DNA from: Chitinophagaceae bacterium
GTDB lineage: Bacteria > Bacteroidota > Bacteroidia > Chitinophagales > Chitinophagaceae
Assembly: GCA_027489035.1 (NCBI GenBank)
Contig: JAIYAN010000001.1
Location: 145,199 to 209,198, forward strand
Direction of reading: 5' to 3'
Length of the DNA: 64,000 bases
The position numbers and the translations under genes were made by a program. Position 1 is the stretch's first letter. Each line of letters starts with the position of its first letter. The notes under the pieces are model-generated. The model saw only the letters and a program-made list of their open reading frames with translations. It ran no database searches and was not told the origin of the DNA. This document shows positions 8,989 to 19,200 of the stretch, in pieces.

Positions 8989-9288
8989 ATGACAGAAACT
9001 GATCAATCCACAGAAAAAGAATCTTCAGATGACAAATTTAATCCGTTAAGTTGTATGGCGGTATTATTATATTATCCTGCTTTAGGATTTGCCATTCGAT
9101 TGGGATTTTCTATGTACGGATATTTATTTGATCATTTAAAAGGTTTCGCAATAATAATAGGCATACTAATTACAATTATAATAACCATAATCTATGCCTT
9201 TATAGCTGTGTTTATAGTTTATCTGCTTATACGTTTGGGAGAAATTGTGTGGGGATGGATAATGCGAATAAAAGCGAATAAAGTGTAA
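8989..9288 (+). CDS. Small two-TM membrane protein
   Basis: 99 residues. An acidic, Ser-rich N-terminus of about 18 residues is followed by a hydrophobic segment (about 22-50) and a long Ile-rich TM (about 53-85), then a basic tail. No family recognised. ATG at 8989. It is divergent from the small gene at 8600 and isolated from the large minus operon by a hairpin. Confidence 0.6.
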   Translation: MTETDQSTEKESSDDKFNPLSCMAVLLYYPALGFAIRLGFSMYGYLFDHLKGFAIIIGILITIIITIIYAFIAVFIVYLLIRLGEIVWGWIMRIKANKV

Positions 9289-9323
9289 ATTAAATTAACA
9301 ATAAAAAGATAACAAGGAATTGA

Positions 9324-9360
9324 TTAAAAAAATTAAGATTGAAAATTTAATATCTTAATT
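9324..9360 (-). terminator. Terminator of the large minus-strand STAND operon
   Basis: A 9-bp stem AATTAAGAT / ATCTTAATT followed on the minus strand by seven T residues (the A run at 9324-9330). It lies 23 bases after the stop of the 79-aa gene, so it ends the 25.7-to-9.4 kb transcript. Confidence 0.75.
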
Positions 9361-9382
9361 AATCTCCCCCACCCAAACCCCT

Positions 9383-9622
9383 TTAATTGTCTTCTGCTTG
9401 AGTTTTTAATCTTTTCTCAATTTGCTTTACCGATAGTTTAAAATTAGTTGAACATGAGAGAATATATAACTCATTTCTAGTAATCTTATTCCAAATACCA
9501 TCAGTGCAAACAAGTGCTCTATCTTCAGATTTTAATTTCATTAATTTGCATTCCAAAATAGTAATTGCGGTATCAACAGAAACAGAATATGATGGATCGA
9601 TATAATCTTTATTAATTTTCAC
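9383..9622 (-). CDS. Small protein resembling a PP2C phosphatase C-terminal fragment
   Basis: 79 residues from a GTG at 9622, overlapping the end of the 1177-aa gene by 11 bases, so it is likely translationally coupled. The stretch ALVCTDGIWNKITRNELYIL closely resembles the PP2C/PPM motif around the metal-binding Asp (LLCSDGLWDxLSxxEL). A normal PP2C domain needs about 240 residues with two further metal-binding motifs, which are absent here, so it cannot be a complete phosphatase. It may be a degraded remnant, or a small accessory subunit that copies part of the fold. It is the last gene before the terminator. Confidence 0.55.
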   Translation of the reverse strand: MKINKDYIDPSYSVSVDTAITILECKLMKLKSEDRALVCTDGIWNKITRNELYILSCSTNFKLSVKQIEKRLKTQAEDN

Positions 9623-12600
9623 TAAAGGAATTTTTAATATTTAGTACCCATTTGAATTGAATTTTATTTTCGAAATCTATATCTAAATCATTGTTATAAA
9701 CAATTCGATTTAACAGATATTTGTTCAACAATAATTCAATTGAATCATTATTATTTCTAGAAATCCAAAGAAGCGGTTTCAAATTTGAAAATGATAGATT
9801 TTTAATGCTTTGATTTCTAATCATACCCATTATAAAATTATGGTTGGCTTCATAATTTTTATACTGAACAAGCATTTCATAACACTCAGAAAATCCCTTT
9901 AATTCATATAATACTTCTCCTGATTTAGCCCAACAGTTCATTCGTTTTTCCCCTTTAGATATTTTGGAAATTAATGCTTCTAATTTATTAAAAGAAAAAT
10001 GAGTTGAATGACAATAATTTATTGCTTCAAAATCAATTATTTTATTGCGATAATTTTCGGAAATAACTGAATCAAATATTTTATTTCGGTTTGTCTCATT
10101 TAACGATGCGTGAAAAAACACAAACAAATCATACAACGTATTATCGCGCCATTCCGAATCTTTAATTTGTAATGCAATATCTAATGGGATGTTCAAATTT
10201 GAAAAAGTAGATAGATTTAAACATAGCTTATTTATTGCTTCCCCTTGCAGTGAAACATTTTGAATTTCATTAATTGAATCAAAAACTGAATTGACATATA
10301 AAACCATTTCTTCAGCATTTTCTGCAAATGAATAATATTTCGATTGCAGACTTAATGCATAACTTTTCCAATAATTTGAGGTTATTTTGACATACACTAG
10401 TTTTGACATTTCAGGTTGATTGGCAAACAACAAATAGGATGAGATCTCTGCATACATTTCATTTCGATGAGATTCATTTTCAATATTATCCGCTGAAAAT
10501 ATGGCTAAGTTGAAAACATCAAGTATAGATTCGTTGCTGCTTTTATTATTAAACAACTCCATAGCCCATCCTGCATAAGATTTAGCTTTCCAGAAATCAG
10601 ATGTAATCAATTTTACGATTTCATTCAATTTTTCAAATTCTAATTTCTTTGCCTTAACTAAAATAAGATCATATAATAATTCTCCGCGTTTGGAATTATC
10701 TCTTATTTTGATTGAGTTAGCAACGATTTCCGATTCTATCATTTTTGCCTCTTCACTATTTCCAATTTCAAAAACCCGTTCAAGTTTTCTGACCATTTTT
10801 TTATAATAACTCAATTCAGATAAATTATTAACAATAAAACGCCTTGTTTCATCTGAATTTTTATCAACCATTAAATCATCGGCAATTTGATTTAAGAGTT
10901 CTATTTTTTTAGTGTTCGCTTTTTCATTGGAATCATATTTAATGAAAGCAAATACTACATTTAAAAGAGCATCTGATTTGCTGTTTTTAATTTGATGACT
11001 GAGTATTAATTTTAATGATTTTTCTTTCCAATCAAAATCTGATATATAATTTATTAATTGTGTTGCAAAAGCCAAATGATCAATTTCACAATATTCATTT
11101 ATAATTTTAAACATCAACTCTCCATAATGAGCTGGATTTACAACATTTGATGCTGTTTTTGTTGCTGTATCAAGATATAAATTTACTTCTGACAACATTC
11201 CTTTGTTTCGGAACATAGTAGCTAAATTTATATAAGAACAAGTCTTCCAGAATTCAGAAGAAATGTTTTCTACAATTTGATTTGATTGGTCTATTTGATT
11301 AAAAAAATAACAACTAGCCGCCAATTCCATATAAGCCTCATTCTTTACCGCATCGCGTTTTATTTTTGAAGCTTCAGCATATGCCGTATTCAACACACGA
11401 ATCGCTTGTTCTTCAAGCCCTGAATCCATTAAAATCATTGACAATTTATTATAGCCAATAGATCTCCAATAATCTGACTTAATATCTTTTAAAATATTTT
11501 GTGCGTTTATAAAATCATTGTTTTTTGTGTATAGATATGAAAGATCTTGATACGCTTCGCTTTGAACAGAATCATTGCTAATGGCATCAAAATTTATTTT
11601 AGCCTCATTCATATTTTTTACAAATCTAATTTCGTCTGATAACGATTTGCAAATAGAAGCTATCTCTAAAAAAGTTGTTCCGCGCCAATAACTGTTTGTA
11701 ATTAAAGAAAAGATTTCCTCAAATAAAGTGACGTCCATTTTTTTATATATCACCACAGAAAGATTTTTAAATGCCTGATTACGCTGGGAAGCATTTTGAA
11801 TATTCCGGGCAGCATTAATTGAGCATTCTAAAAATCTATTTGAAAAAACATACGCTTGAAATACTTTCCATTCATCATAAAGCATCAAAGCCGTTTTATG
11901 TTTATTTTCTTCGTCGTCAATTTTGCTTAAATAATCAAATATCAAGTTTATTCGATCATTTATTTCAATAGATTTATTATTGTTGATTTCAAAAATCAAA
12001 AGCTCACTTAAGCATAAACACCTGCTTGAATAACTGTTTAAGTTATTTATTGTTTCAAAAAGAAATTTGATTTGATTACTATTAAAATCATCAGAAATGT
12101 TAATCCCAAGCCCATCCAATTTAGAAGCATATGAAAATAAATGTGAGGCATCTATTTCTTTTTCAAACAATTCCAAAGTCAACTTAATGACAAAATTTGA
12201 AGGAATAAACTTCGACCAATCTAATACGCTACAATCAACTGGAATTTCATTTTTAAGGTGAGTTATTAATTTATTTGCAGTCTCTTTAACCCAAGCAATA
12301 TCTTCATTTGGCAATTGATTTAATTCAAACAAACAAAGTAAATAAACAAGAAACTGTCTTGAACGACCAACTTTCGAAATATCTCCAAATGCCACTATTC
12401 TATCTGAAACGATATCGATATTTCTGCTTTTCAATAAATCGATTATGTTCTCCGCATCATTTTGTTCTAAATAATGAAGTCGAATGGATGAAAAATAACT
12501 ATCCAAATAGGATTGTTCATTGTATTTAGCAGACCACAAAATGGCATCGCCAATGGCTTTATTGCTCCATTTATAGCCATTACTCAATTCCACTTGTCTT

Positions 12601-13145
12601 TTCCAAATCAAATCGGAAGTTGCAAAATCAATTATTTTTTTCCCCTTGTTAGAATCATGTGCATCAATTAAATAATGAGCAGTCAAAAATTCCAATCCAT
12701 ACATCTCTAATTCATCTGAAGATTTTTGCTCTATAGATTGATTGATTGCATGAATGATATTATTATTAATCCGAGCAACTTCATTATTCGAAACTTTATT
12801 CAACAAAAAAGACTTCAACCTTTCATGGTATAGTTCATATTTAGCTGAATTTGTGACATTAAACCATTTTGAATATTTGGAAATAAACTCGATTATATCT
12901 GATTCTGGTTCACTCAAAACTATTGAAGCAAATTTTGCAGACACCTCTTTTTTTAACAATGAAAAAAAAGCAAATCTGTTTAATTGCAATTGAGATTGGC
13001 TCACATTAGTTGCGCCTAAAAACAATTCTTCATAGAGCCCTGTTAAACCCTCAGGCAATGAAGATGCATTTTCAGCATGAATGCTTCCACTATTTAAACC
13101 ATCGTGAATGTAACGTAGATAAGATGGATCGATTTTATTACTCAT
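9612..13145 (-). CDS. Winged-helix/TPR half of a split STAND NTPase
   Basis: 1177 residues. The N-terminal 110 residues (YLRYIHDGLNSGSIHA, SLPEGLTGLYEELF, LYHERLKSFLL) correspond to the helical/winged-helix segment that follows the NTPase in the single-chain 1537-aa protein of the same operon. About 25 degenerate TPR-like repeats of roughly 35-40 residues follow, many marked by D-Y/F-W-K/R (SDYWRSIGYNKLS, SEFWKTCSYINLA). No P-loop is present. The ATG at 13145 overlaps the stop of the upstream NTPase gene (TAATG), so the halves are probably made in equal amounts and assemble. By analogy with STAND proteins the repeats would sense a trigger and the winged-helix part would hold the off state. 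The effector is not visible here. Confidence 0.8.
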   Translation of the reverse strand: MSNKIDPSYLRYIHDGLNSGSIHAENASSLPEGLTGLYEELFLGATNVSQSQLQLNRFAFFSLLKKEVSAKFASIVLSEPESDIIEFISKYSKWFNVTNSAKYELYHERLKSFLLNKVSNNEVARINNNIIHAINQSIEQKSSDELEMYGLEFLTAHYLIDAHDSNKGKKIIDFATSDLIWKRQVELSNGYKWSNKAIGDAILWSAKYNEQSYLDSYFSSIRLHYLEQNDAENIIDLLKSRNIDIVSDRIVAFGDISKVGRSRQFLVYLLCLFELNQLPNEDIAWVKETANKLITHLKNEIPVDCSVLDWSKFIPSNFVIKLTLELFEKEIDASHLFSYASKLDGLGINISDDFNSNQIKFLFETINNLNSYSSRCLCLSELLIFEINNNKSIEINDRINLIFDYLSKIDDEENKHKTALMLYDEWKVFQAYVFSNRFLECSINAARNIQNASQRNQAFKNLSVVIYKKMDVTLFEEIFSLITNSYWRGTTFLEIASICKSLSDEIRFVKNMNEAKINFDAISNDSVQSEAYQDLSYLYTKNNDFINAQNILKDIKSDYWRSIGYNKLSMILMDSGLEEQAIRVLNTAYAEASKIKRDAVKNEAYMELAASCYFFNQIDQSNQIVENISSEFWKTCSYINLATMFRNKGMLSEVNLYLDTATKTASNVVNPAHYGELMFKIINEYCEIDHLAFATQLINYISDFDWKEKSLKLILSHQIKNSKSDALLNVVFAFIKYDSNEKANTKKIELLNQIADDLMVDKNSDETRRFIVNNLSELSYYKKMVRKLERVFEIGNSEEAKMIESEIVANSIKIRDNSKRGELLYDLILVKAKKLEFEKLNEIVKLITSDFWKAKSYAGWAMELFNNKSSNESILDVFNLAIFSADNIENESHRNEMYAEISSYLLFANQPEMSKLVYVKITSNYWKSYALSLQSKYYSFAENAEEMVLYVNSVFDSINEIQNVSLQGEAINKLCLNLSTFSNLNIPLDIALQIKDSEWRDNTLYDLFVFFHASLNETNRNKIFDSVISENYRNKIIDFEAINYCHSTHFSFNKLEALISKISKGEKRMNCWAKSGEVLYELKGFSECYEMLVQYKNYEANHNFIMGMIRNQSIKNLSFSNLKPLLWISRNNNDSIELLLNKYLLNRIVYNNDLDIDFENKIQFKWVLNIKNSFSEN

Positions 13146-14692
13146 TATGCTGTTATTTTTCCTTTTTCAATTACTGCAGCAATAAATTCTTTCGAAACTT
13201 TAAATTTTTCAAGTGCTTTTTCTACTGCGTTTTCACCCAATCCTTTTAATGGTTGTAACATCTCTATAGACTCCATTTCCTTAAAATTATGCAACTGATA
13301 AAACTGCTTTTCACCTTCTGAACTCGACCTGTATGTAAATATCCATTTGATATTTGAAGAACTTCTCCAATCTTCCTGTGGCTCTTCTTTTTCATTGTAT
13401 GTATAAAACCAATCAGATAAACGCATTGTAGAATTAGCTACAGCAGCTTCATCTAAGGCATCTATAATAATGATTAGATTTCCGGATTTATTATTCCTGG
13501 GTGATTTGAAATTAGAAGTCAACAGTAGCTGAAAAAAATGAATTAAATCAATGTATTTAGAAGGTAATCTTTCCAGCTTTTTTGCTACCTGTTCATCTGA
13601 AGTATCCCACCATTGATTTTTTTTGCCTTGCAATATCAAATGATATAATGTAGCATGCAAACTATTCTGCATACCCGATCCGCAGAAATGGTATAATACA
13701 GGGACTTGTAAGTTCTTAGATTTTAATTGTTCAACAACTTCGGCTACCAATGCCCCTTTTCCCATGCCAGCTTCAGCATAAATAGGCAGCACATTATTTT
13801 TTGAATCCGACTGGCACCAATCTAATATTTTATTAAGTTCTTCATCTCTTCCTACAAAGCATTCTTGGTAGTAAGCAATTCTTTCGCTATGATCAAAAAC
13901 CTGCCCTGCTCCACCTCGTAATGCCTGTCGCATGGGCTCGAATGTTGGTTCCAAAGATGCTGTTGCAATTTGTCTTGATTTTTCGAGCCCATCATTTTCT
14001 TTAGTATCTGGCCATTCGTTTCCGAAATGGGTATTGATAAATTTTGCTTCTGTTTTATTGCCATACAACCCCTGAAACAAATAAGGCAATCCTTCTTCTT
14101 CGCCATTTTGTAAAAAGGGATGTAAACAATATTTTTCTGTTGGCGTGTTGAAATAGAATTTATTTTCTTCCAAAGAAATACTTGTGTTTTCAAACAATTC
14201 AGCGAGTTTTGCCATCTCATCAAACAACACCATTGATTTTTGAATGGATGCAATATGCTCCGGAATAATTCTTATAGATTGATGAACAAAATCGTTTCTG
14301 AATTTTACAAATCGGCCTAATATATTTTGTCCATTACTATCCTTAACCAACGGATTACTCCAATGAGTATCATTTGTCGCAGATATCTCCCAAATGGTTC
14401 TCCAACTGGTATCACTCGGTAATGTTTCTCTGAGATTATCAATTACTTGCTTCATGAATAATGCATCACCTTTATCATCCAAGTGATGTAGCTTTTTACA
14501 TAAAGAAACAACAGCACCCAATCTGAGCAAAAGTGTACTCAAACCCAGTGCAGCCATGTAGTAATTGTTCAGATCTGATTTTTGATTTAAAATCAATTCA
14601 TTTAATTGCTCAGTATTTGCAGTATGCAGACCTAATTTATTTTTTATATCCTGATACCTGTCGAGATATCTTTTAATGGTTGACTGTATCAT
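13145..14692 (-). CDS. HEPN-like/STAND NTPase half (515 aa)
   Basis: N-terminal helical domain with R132-N-D-F-V-H137, the R-x4-H motif typical of HEPN RNase-like domains. This is followed by a linker and a NTPase (about 275-480) with Walker A AEAGMGKG (about 306-313), Walker B LIIIIDALDEA (about 406-416) and a sensor strand IFTYRSS (about 451-457). In Walker A the Ser/Thr after the lysine is Gly, which should weaken Mg-nucleotide binding. The protein stops just before the winged-helix part, which is the next gene, with TAATG overlap. Its own start overlaps the stop of the 523-aa gene by four bases (ATGA). Role: switch-like NTPase of a multi-component conflict system (inference). HEPN catalytic competence is unproven. 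Confidence 0.82.
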   Translation of the reverse strand: MIQSTIKRYLDRYQDIKNKLGLHTANTEQLNELILNQKSDLNNYYMAALGLSTLLLRLGAVVSLCKKLHHLDDKGDALFMKQVIDNLRETLPSDTSWRTIWEISATNDTHWSNPLVKDSNGQNILGRFVKFRNDFVHQSIRIIPEHIASIQKSMVLFDEMAKLAELFENTSISLEENKFYFNTPTEKYCLHPFLQNGEEEGLPYLFQGLYGNKTEAKFINTHFGNEWPDTKENDGLEKSRQIATASLEPTFEPMRQALRGGAGQVFDHSERIAYYQECFVGRDEELNKILDWCQSDSKNNVLPIYAEAGMGKGALVAEVVEQLKSKNLQVPVLYHFCGSGMQNSLHATLYHLILQGKKNQWWDTSDEQVAKKLERLPSKYIDLIHFFQLLLTSNFKSPRNNKSGNLIIIIDALDEAAVANSTMRLSDWFYTYNEKEEPQEDWRSSSNIKWIFTYRSSSEGEKQFYQLHNFKEMESIEMLQPLKGLGENAVEKALEKFKVSKEFIAAVIEKGKITA

Positions 14693-16260
14693 AATGATAA
14701 TGTTTTGTGTTTGTATTCAAGTTTCACATCTCTACGCCCAAGCGAAAGAAAGATAGCTGTAGTTTCTGTAATGTCTTTAGGGAATCCATACAATTCATCA
14801 ACTTCATCTTTAATAAAATCTTCTTTACCGGATTGTAGGAAAGGATTCAAAATGGCAAAACATTCATGCACATATTCTATTGGGTAATTGTGTTTATCAG
14901 CGAACCTTCTGGCAACAACTTTTCCTCCTTCAATTTTACAAACTTCATTCAGTTCTTCTGTTAATTTGCTCATGATTTCACAAAGCATATCATAATCTTC
15001 TTTTCCATCTTCTTTCTCAGGAGAAGGGCCTTTAAATCTTAGATAATTTTGAAGAGATGATTTCCATTCTAACTCTGATGGAATATAAGAAGGAGAATGA
15101 ATTGAAAAAGACTGATTAATGTATCTGTCTAAATAAGTAAAATGCTCACCAAAAACAATTAAAGGAATTTCAGCATCAAAAAGCGTATTGGCTAATTTGA
15201 GTAAATGGTTTTCATTGAATAGTCCGATATGAACACCATAAAGTACAACTACCGGCTTCTTTTTTCTTTTCAAAATCAATTCTTTATTCTTAATGGCCTT
15301 GTCGGTATCAGATTGATATTTAGCATTGCCGGTATCAGTTGACAAGGCCTGCCCTAATACTCTCAACAAAAAAGAAGAAGTTAATGTAAGACCTACATCC
15401 TGTAATCGAAAAAATACAGGAAGTAAATTCTCATCTTTTTGCAACTCCTGAACAACCGATTGATACCCATTGATGGCATTTACATTATTAGGGCGATGCC
15501 AAAAAGCAAGGGCTCCTTTTTTGTTGTGATAAATAAAATCAATTGCATTTTTGTTTACTTCATCAACAGTTATTATGTTGCTGTTTACAAAATCATTTTC
15601 TTCCTTAATAAACTCGTCACTTAGTTCCACACTTATTCGCTCTGCCAATTCTGTAAATTGAAAGCAGTTGTTGAATAAGGACCAATCCGCATCATTTGAA
15701 ACAGACCAGTTTCCATTAAAACCTTCTTTGTTTACAAAATGAAAATCGTATTTTAAATGCTCAAATATTTTAGCTTCAGCAATCTTCTCCAACAAACTAG
15801 CAATATGTTCTGCCTCTTTTAGGTTTCTCTCAGGAGGCAATACAAAGAAACCATGCATCACTTCATTTCTCAATGACGACAAGCGAATAAACTCTTCTTT
15901 ATAGTCTTTAAAAAAAGGCAAAATACTTTTCACCTCATCTCCTTCCGCATCTTTTATCATATTGGTTGCCCATTTGTATAAAGGACCTGCATTGTATGAA
16001 TGACCTCCGGATGTAAACAGATTAATCAGAAAATCATTGTACACTGATTTTTGTTTGTGTTGCTTTAGATATGTGGCAAAGCCAATGGCGGCGAGTTGAG
16101 AGAGAATTTCTTCAGCCAGTTCAACGAGTTCGTCGGCTGCGTAGGAAGCATCGACCTCAAATTCTTGAATACATATTTTTGATTTTTGAATGATACTTTC
16201 TGGAAGATTAAACTTTGACGCCTTTTCTAAACTTGGTGAGTTTAATTTATTTGTATACAT
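14689..16260 (-). CDS. HEPN-like protein with degenerate, P-loop-less STAND domain
   Basis: 523 residues. The N-terminal helical domain (about 20-165) contains R131-N-E-V-M-H136 (R-x4-H, HEPN-type). The following region aligns in order with the NTPase of the neighbouring genes, but the Walker A position reads LAFWHRPNNVNAINGY (about 251-266) with no GK(S/T). The Walker B position reads PVVVLYGVHIGL (about 336-347) without the acidic pair. I therefore read it as a pseudo-NTPase that may regulate or scaffold the active partner. It starts nine bases after the 1179-aa winged-helix/TPR gene, its probable second half, and overlaps the next gene by four bases. Alternative reading: an unrelated alpha/beta domain. 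Confidence 0.72.
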   Translation of the reverse strand: MYTNKLNSPSLEKASKFNLPESIIQKSKICIQEFEVDASYAADELVELAEEILSQLAAIGFATYLKQHKQKSVYNDFLINLFTSGGHSYNAGPLYKWATNMIKDAEGDEVKSILPFFKDYKEEFIRLSSLRNEVMHGFFVLPPERNLKEAEHIASLLEKIAEAKIFEHLKYDFHFVNKEGFNGNWSVSNDADWSLFNNCFQFTELAERISVELSDEFIKEENDFVNSNIITVDEVNKNAIDFIYHNKKGALAFWHRPNNVNAINGYQSVVQELQKDENLLPVFFRLQDVGLTLTSSFLLRVLGQALSTDTGNAKYQSDTDKAIKNKELILKRKKKPVVVLYGVHIGLFNENHLLKLANTLFDAEIPLIVFGEHFTYLDRYINQSFSIHSPSYIPSELEWKSSLQNYLRFKGPSPEKEDGKEDYDMLCEIMSKLTEELNEVCKIEGGKVVARRFADKHNYPIEYVHECFAILNPFLQSGKEDFIKDEVDELYGFPKDITETTAIFLSLGRRDVKLEYKHKTLSL

Positions 16261-16269
16261 GTATGCTTG

Positions 16270-19200
16270 TTAATTTTTGTTGAATTTATTGGCGATATCA
16301 ATGGCCCATTGGATGTTGAGGGTGTGGTTGAGGCGATCTAATTTTTCATTAAAAAGATTCTCATTAAATAGTTGATTAATTGTATATTTTTGAAGTAGAT
16401 TCTCCAAAGAATAAATATCCTCTGGAAATTTACAAATAGCTTGTTTTAATAAATCTGAATTAAATTGATTTATTTCTATATTTTCTAACCACCCTATTAA
16501 GTAATTATTTTTAGATTCATATTTTTTTAAATGGAATGAAATAAAAAGTGAGCTTTGTGCATCATTTTCTTCTAATATTGATTGGGAAATTATTCTCCAG
16601 CAACTTTGTCTTTGTTCTTTTAAAGAAATTTTATTTACAACTTCTTCAACTTTAGTCCATTTGCTCTGTATTGCTAACTCTTTTGCTAAATCATTAAAAG
16701 CAATATTTTTATCTGAGTCATTTTTAAGGCTATTTGTAATTTCTAATGTTAAACTAATTAGTTCATTTGATTTATCTTTTTGAAACTTCTTAAATAGAAT
16801 TGTTGAAATTTTCGCTAGAGAAGTGATTTTGTTAACATCATTAGCTAAAGTAAAAGTAATTTCCAATGCTAAATCTATCTTTTCTTGTTTAAGTAATTGT
16901 GTACATATGGATTTCAATGATATACTCTTCCAATATTCAGAATTAATATTATTTGCAAAGTCTAAACACTTCTGGTTAACCTCAAAATATTTCTCTTCTA
17001 TTCCTTGTTCTTTTAATATCGATGAAATCTCTAACATTGCTAAAATTCTGTCAGAATCTTCTTTAATATTATTGGCTATTTTCAACCCATCTTCTAACTT
17101 TCCCATTCTTATCATCTCTATTGATATTTCCTTTTCATAAATACTTCTAACGTATTCATCAGTTATTTTATTCGCATAAGTTTCAGCATCATCAAACTTT
17201 CCTAACTTAAACATTTCTATGGAAATCTCCTTAAATGCGTAACTTTTATTCCAATAATCACTAATACTATCAGCACAAGAAAAAGCCTTATCAAATTTCC
17301 CTTGCTTACATAATTCTTTGGATATTTTGTATTTTGCATCACATTTATCTTCTTCATAACTAATTTGTTTTGCAAGTTCTAAAGCTTTATTCATCAAGTT
17401 TTCAGATTCTGTCAAATTGCCTTTTTTTGTCAAAACACTCGATATATCTGCAATAGCAAAACACTTCCAAAAGTCATCACTAATTCCAAGAGCAGTTTTC
17501 AACGCTTCTTCTATTTTGTCATTTTTCGCAAGTTCAATGGAATAGTATTGAAGAATTGATTTTCTAGTTAAATTATCAGTTATACCATTTAAATGTCCAA
17601 TATTGTTGTACATTACCGATAATATTTTATTATAATTTTCACTATTTATAAACTCATAATATAAATATATTTTTGTTGCATAATACTTTTGTGATTCATC
17701 TCTGATATTAGATATGACTTTCAATGCCTCATCAAGTTTGCCTATCTTACTTAATTCAATAGACACAGGATTTAAAAAATTGCTTTTAGTTAATTCATCT
17801 CTCACATTATACGTTTTTTTTAACGCCTCTTTTAATACCAAAATACCATTAGTCAAATCTCCTAGTTTTAACAATTCTATTGAAATTTCAATTAAAGAAT
17901 TAATGCTGTAATAATCATCGTGAGCATTACGAGCAACATCTAAAGCTCTTTCTAATACAAAAGCATATTCAGATATTTTACCTTGATTTAAAAGTGCAAT
18001 AGAATTTTCAAAAATTGCCCATCTTTTTTCATATTCATCTTCTATCCCATTTGCTAATTCTATGGCGGTTTGCATTGTTGAAATTGATTCGTTATACTTT
18101 TCCTGCTTGAAAAATTCATTTGAAATTTCTTTGAACAATGCACTTTTCAAATATTGAATATCAATATTTTTGCAACAGATAAGGGCTTCATTCATTAGCG
18201 AAGCAGATTCTGCATACTTCCCATCATTTTCTAATTTGGTTGAGATTTTTGTTAGTGCACAACCTTTCCAATATTCATCACTAATATCTTTTATTAAAGC
18301 AAGTGCTTCATCTAATTTTTCGTGATAAGCTAATTCTGTAGATATGATATTTAGCACCTCGCACTTTTTCCATACATCATTTATATCTCTAACACATTCA
18401 AGGGCATTAGTAAACAATCCCTGTTTTGATAATGAGTTAGCAATAATTTCTAAACAATTATTCTTGTGATTAGCATCATAAATATTATCTACAAATTCTA
18501 ATGTATAATCTAACATATCAATATTTACTAATCCGATAGATAAATTTTTAAAAGCAGCGTCTTTATCGTCTTTATTTTCAATATTAATTGCAAATTCAAT
18601 AGCTTTTTTCATTAGTAATATAGACTTATCATTTTTTTTCTGTCTATACAATACTGACGCGATTTCTATTAAACATATTATCTTTTTGGAAATAGAGATA
18701 ATACAATTTGCAGATTCAATCATAACCTCATATTGCAAATCGGTGTATGTACCTTTTTCTTTTATCCAAAATATATCCCAACTATCTGTTCTATTAAATA
18801 ATAAAAAAACATCAAAAATTAACTCTTTTAAATTACAGGCAATTGTAAAAACTAAATAACTCGGAAAAAAATCATTCCAATTTAAAATTGAATGAGCTAT
18901 TGGCATATTCTCATCAAAATGCTTCAATATCTTTCCAATAGAATCTCTTCTAAATGGCTTGTCTTTACTATCCAATAATGTCAACTCCATCAGACAAAGC
19001 ATATAAAGAATGAATTTCCGCTGAAGTCCTTCTTTATCATTTCCACCAAATGATTCAATTCGCTGCAATGCTCTTTCAATATCATTCTGTGCTACCAATT
19101 CCACAATACGCGGGGCATCATTTTGCTCCATGTGGTGTAAGTCTATTTTATTAAGAGCACATTCAATCAACTCATCGGTGTTTTGTTTGGCTGCCCAGGT

